Notes under the pieces: generated by a model
Seen by the model: the letters and a program-made list of their open reading frames with translations, nothing else
Told to the model about the DNA's origin: nothing
The model's database searches: none
From: JASJHI01 sp965371355
GTDB lineage: Bacteria > Actinomycetota > Acidimicrobiia > Acidimicrobiales > Ilumatobacteraceae
Direction of reading: 5' to 3'
Length of the DNA: 16,253 bases
NCBI GenBank assembly: GCA_965371355.1
Contig: CBDUYD010000060.1
Coordinates: 1-16,253 of the forward strand
Shown: piece by piece, positions 14,649-16,253 of the stretch
Position numbering within the stretch: position 1 is the stretch's first letter
Layout of the letters: the number at the start of each line of letters is the position of its first letter
Program-made: the position numbers and the translations under genes

Positions 14649-15365
14649 ATGCTCGACTTCTCCGAGATCGAACGGGTCCTCGTCGTGATGGCCCATCCCG
14701 ACGACGTCGACTTCGGAGCAGCCGGCACCGTCGCCAAGATGACCGATGCCGGGATAGAGGTCGTCTACTGCATCGTCACCGACGGGCAGGCGGGAGGATT
14801 CGATCCGACGATCTCGCGCGACGAGATGGCCTCGATCCGCCGTCAGGAGCAGACCAAGGCCGCCGCCGAAGTCGGTGTGACCGATCTCAGGTTCCTCGGA
14901 CACATGGACGGCACGGTCGAGGTCTGCATGCAGCTGCGCGAAGACATCTCGGCGGTCATCCGCTCGGTTCGGCCGCAGGTGGTGATCACCCAGAGTCCGA
15001 TCCGCGACCTCGACTCCACCTATCGATCGCATCCCGATCACATCGCCAGCGCCGAGGCCACGATGTGCGCTGTGTACCCCGATGCTCGCAACCAGTTCGC
15101 GTTCCCCGGAACCGACTGCGCGGCGCTCGAGCCGTGGGAGGCCTCCGAGGTGTGGATCACCTTCGCCGGCGAGGGCGTCACCGCCGTCGACATCACCGAT
15201 CAGCTCGACCGCAAGATCCGCGCGCTGATGCTCCACCGCAGCCAGCACCGCGACCCGGAGGGCATGGAGGGCCACGTCCGCACGTGGTGGCAGGACATTG
15301 CCCGTGCCCATGGTCTGCCCGAGGGGTCGAGCGCCGAGGCGTTCAAGGTGGTCGACACCCGCTGA
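14649..15365 (+). CDS. PIG-L/LmbE-family deacetylase
   Basis: A 238-residue zinc-dependent deacetylase of the PIG-L/LmbE family, which removes acetyl groups from N-acetylglucosamine-type substrates; mycothiol and lipid-linked sugar deacetylases belong here. The metal-binding motif is AHPDDVDFG (His16, Asp18, Asp19, with Asp19 or neighbouring acids as general base), and the second histidine motif is SHPDH (His128, His131). Between them are CIVTDGQAGG and RRQEQTKAAAEVGV, typical of the family. Start ATG 14649 follows a run of six G directly adjacent to it, too close for an ideal ribosome-binding site; an in-frame TTG at 14637 is the alternative. It is divergent from the P450 (91 bp). The substrate cannot be told from sequence; specific identity as MshB or Mca is not supported. 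Confidence 0.9.
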   Translation: MLDFSEIERVLVVMAHPDDVDFGAAGTVAKMTDAGIEVVYCIVTDGQAGGFDPTISRDEMASIRRQEQTKAAAEVGVTDLRFLGHMDGTVEVCMQLREDISAVIRSVRPQVVITQSPIRDLDSTYRSHPDHIASAEATMCAVYPDARNQFAFPGTDCAALEPWEASEVWITFAGEGVTAVDITDQLDRKIRALMLHRSQHRDPEGMEGHVRTWWQDIARAHGLPEGSSAEAFKVVDTR

Positions 15366-15368
15366 GCG

Positions 15369-16202
15369 TCAGTCGAGCGCGGCGAGCGCGGCCGCGCCCA
15401 ACAGCGGCCCCCGCGCTCCGAGTGAGGCGGCGAGCGCCGGGATGCCCATCGCCGGACCGAATCGGTCGAACGAGCCGGCCAGCCCGCCCCCGATGACGAC
15501 GGATTCCGCGTCGAACTCGCGCATCATCGGCGAAAGGAACTCGCCGAGTCGTCGCCCGAAATCCCGGAGGTCGGCGGATCGTTCCTCGGTCGTGACCGCG
15601 GTGCGCAGTGAGGCGGGGTCGACATCGAGGTGCTCGGCCAGGCCGCGCGCGGAGAAGACGTCGTCGGCGCGGCCGTCGGGGGTCGCACGGTTGTGGAGAT
15701 CCTCGACCACGGCGTCGCCGACCGCGGTGATGACCGCTCCACGGTCGGTCAGACACGCGCCCATCCCTGTGCCGAGGGTGATCGTCAACACCCGGTCGAC
15801 ACCGCGGCCGGAACCGAACAGCGCTTCGCCGACCGCTGCTGCTTCGGCATCGCCGACGAACGTGATCGGACGGGCGCCGATGCCGGTCCGGTCGCGCAGG
15901 ATCGTCCGCAGCTCGACGCCGTGGATCGAGTCGAACTTGTGGAGGCCGCGCATCAGTGGGACGCCGCGCTCGAGATCGAAGGGTCGGGGGACCGCGATCG
16001 CGAGTGCGCTCAACGCCGGCCCGGCGGCTGCGATCGCAGCGCCGGAGGCGGCCAGCAGTTGGCCGATCACCGCGTCGGCGACCTCATCGGAACGCGACGG
16101 AACCGTGGCCAGCAACTCGACCTCCTCACCGCGAACGACGCCCGACTTGATCGAGGTCCCGCCGACGTCGAGCGCCGCGGTGACCCGCTCGATGGGTGGC
16201 AT
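15369..16202 (-). CDS. ROK-family sugar kinase
   Basis: A 277-residue ROK-family protein with an actin/hexokinase fold, probably phosphorylating a hexose or N-acetyl-hexosamine with ATP in the cytoplasm. Visible motifs are the ATP-binding ALDVGGTSIKSGVV (residues 10-23), the catalytic Asp118 in TFVGDAEAAAVGEALFG, LTITLGTGMGACL (139-151), a Glu167-x2-His170 pair corresponding to the ROK ExGH motif, and VIGGGLAGSFD near the C-terminus. There is no DNA-binding N-terminal domain, so it is a kinase rather than a NagC-type repressor. The usual ROK zinc motif (CxCGxxGCxE) is absent and replaced by NRATPDGRADD. It is shorter than the usual 300-320 residues. ATG 16202 is preceded by TACGGT at leaderless spacing. 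Its stop is 3 bp from that of the convergent PIG-L gene. Confidence 0.85.
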   Translation of the reverse strand: MPPIERVTAALDVGGTSIKSGVVRGEEVELLATVPSRSDEVADAVIGQLLAASGAAIAAAGPALSALAIAVPRPFDLERGVPLMRGLHKFDSIHGVELRTILRDRTGIGARPITFVGDAEAAAVGEALFGSGRGVDRVLTITLGTGMGACLTDRGAVITAVGDAVVEDLHNRATPDGRADDVFSARGLAEHLDVDPASLRTAVTTEERSADLRDFGRRLGEFLSPMMREFDAESVVIGGGLAGSFDRFGPAMGIPALAASLGARGPLLGAAALAALD

Positions 16203-16209
16203 CGACGCG

Positions 16210-16215
16210 ACCGTA
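16210..16215 (-). promoter_or_regulatory. Putative -10 box of ROK kinase gene (leaderless type)
   Basis: On the minus strand TACGGT ends seven bases before ATG 16202, with no ribosome-binding site in between. The rest of the window to 16253 shows no further gene start. Confidence 0.45.
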
Positions 16216-16253
16216 CCGGGCTCGATCGCACGTTGGGACCGCTCCGGTGCCGC

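Noticed and set aside
13878..15311. Minus-strand 477-codon frame across the PIG-L gene and part of the P450
   Set aside because: It runs out of frame with the P450 and antisense to a clear PIG-L deacetylase; no family features.

Overview
The window is GC-rich, with strong G/C preference at third codon positions. It looks like chromosomal DNA of a free-living actinobacterium, most likely in or near the Acidimicrobiia (Ilumatobacter-like). This is inferred from the gene set: mycobacterial-type KorAB, a LigB-type ATP-dependent ligase, a CYP124/125/142-like P450 and a UvrD-HRDC helicase. It is also inferred from several genes whose -10 box lies 6-8 bases before the start codon, as in leaderless actinobacterial genes. 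No rRNA, tRNA, CRISPR array, IS element, integrase or phage gene was seen. It reads as ordinary core or metabolic chromosome rather than an island.

Layout. Positions 1-142 (-): N-terminus of a secreted protein running off the left edge. 211-2496 (+): molybdopterin/4Fe-4S oxidoreductase of the formate dehydrogenase-like superfamily. 2497-2834: non-coding, with weak DnaA-box-like sites and a small hairpin. 2835-5792 (+): large superfamily I helicase with an N-terminal Cys/His finger and C-terminal HRDC domain. 5834-6490 (+): TrhA/hemolysin III-type membrane protein. 6530-7552 and 7549-9459 (-): korB and korA, a two-gene operon with ATGA overlap for a CoA-dependent 2-oxoacid:ferredoxin oxidoreductase. 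9581-11098 (+): ATP-dependent DNA ligase. 11172-11408 (+): tiny lipoprotein whose start lies inside a perfect 16-bp inverted repeat. 11423-12025 (+): thymidine kinase. 12034-12642 (-): XRE-cupin regulator, divergent from 12742-13326 (+), a carboxymuconolactone decarboxylase-like protein, with a 23-bp dyad between them. 13298-14557 (-): cytochrome P450, overlapping the previous gene tail to tail. 14649-15365 (+): PIG-L/LmbE deacetylase. 15369-16202 (-): ROK-family sugar kinase.

How the genes relate. The only clear operon is korA-korB. The XRE regulator and the CMD-like gene probably form a regulator-target pair. Helicase, ligase and thymidine kinase all belong to DNA metabolism but are separate units. 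The gene order is compact, with tail-to-tail gaps of 39, 8, -29 and 3 bp.

I found no convincing new multi-gene system. The most unusual items are the perfect palindrome interrupting the lipoprotein start region, the leaderless-promoter pattern, the Asp at the presumed metal-ligand position of the molybdoenzyme, and the regulator-CMD dyad.
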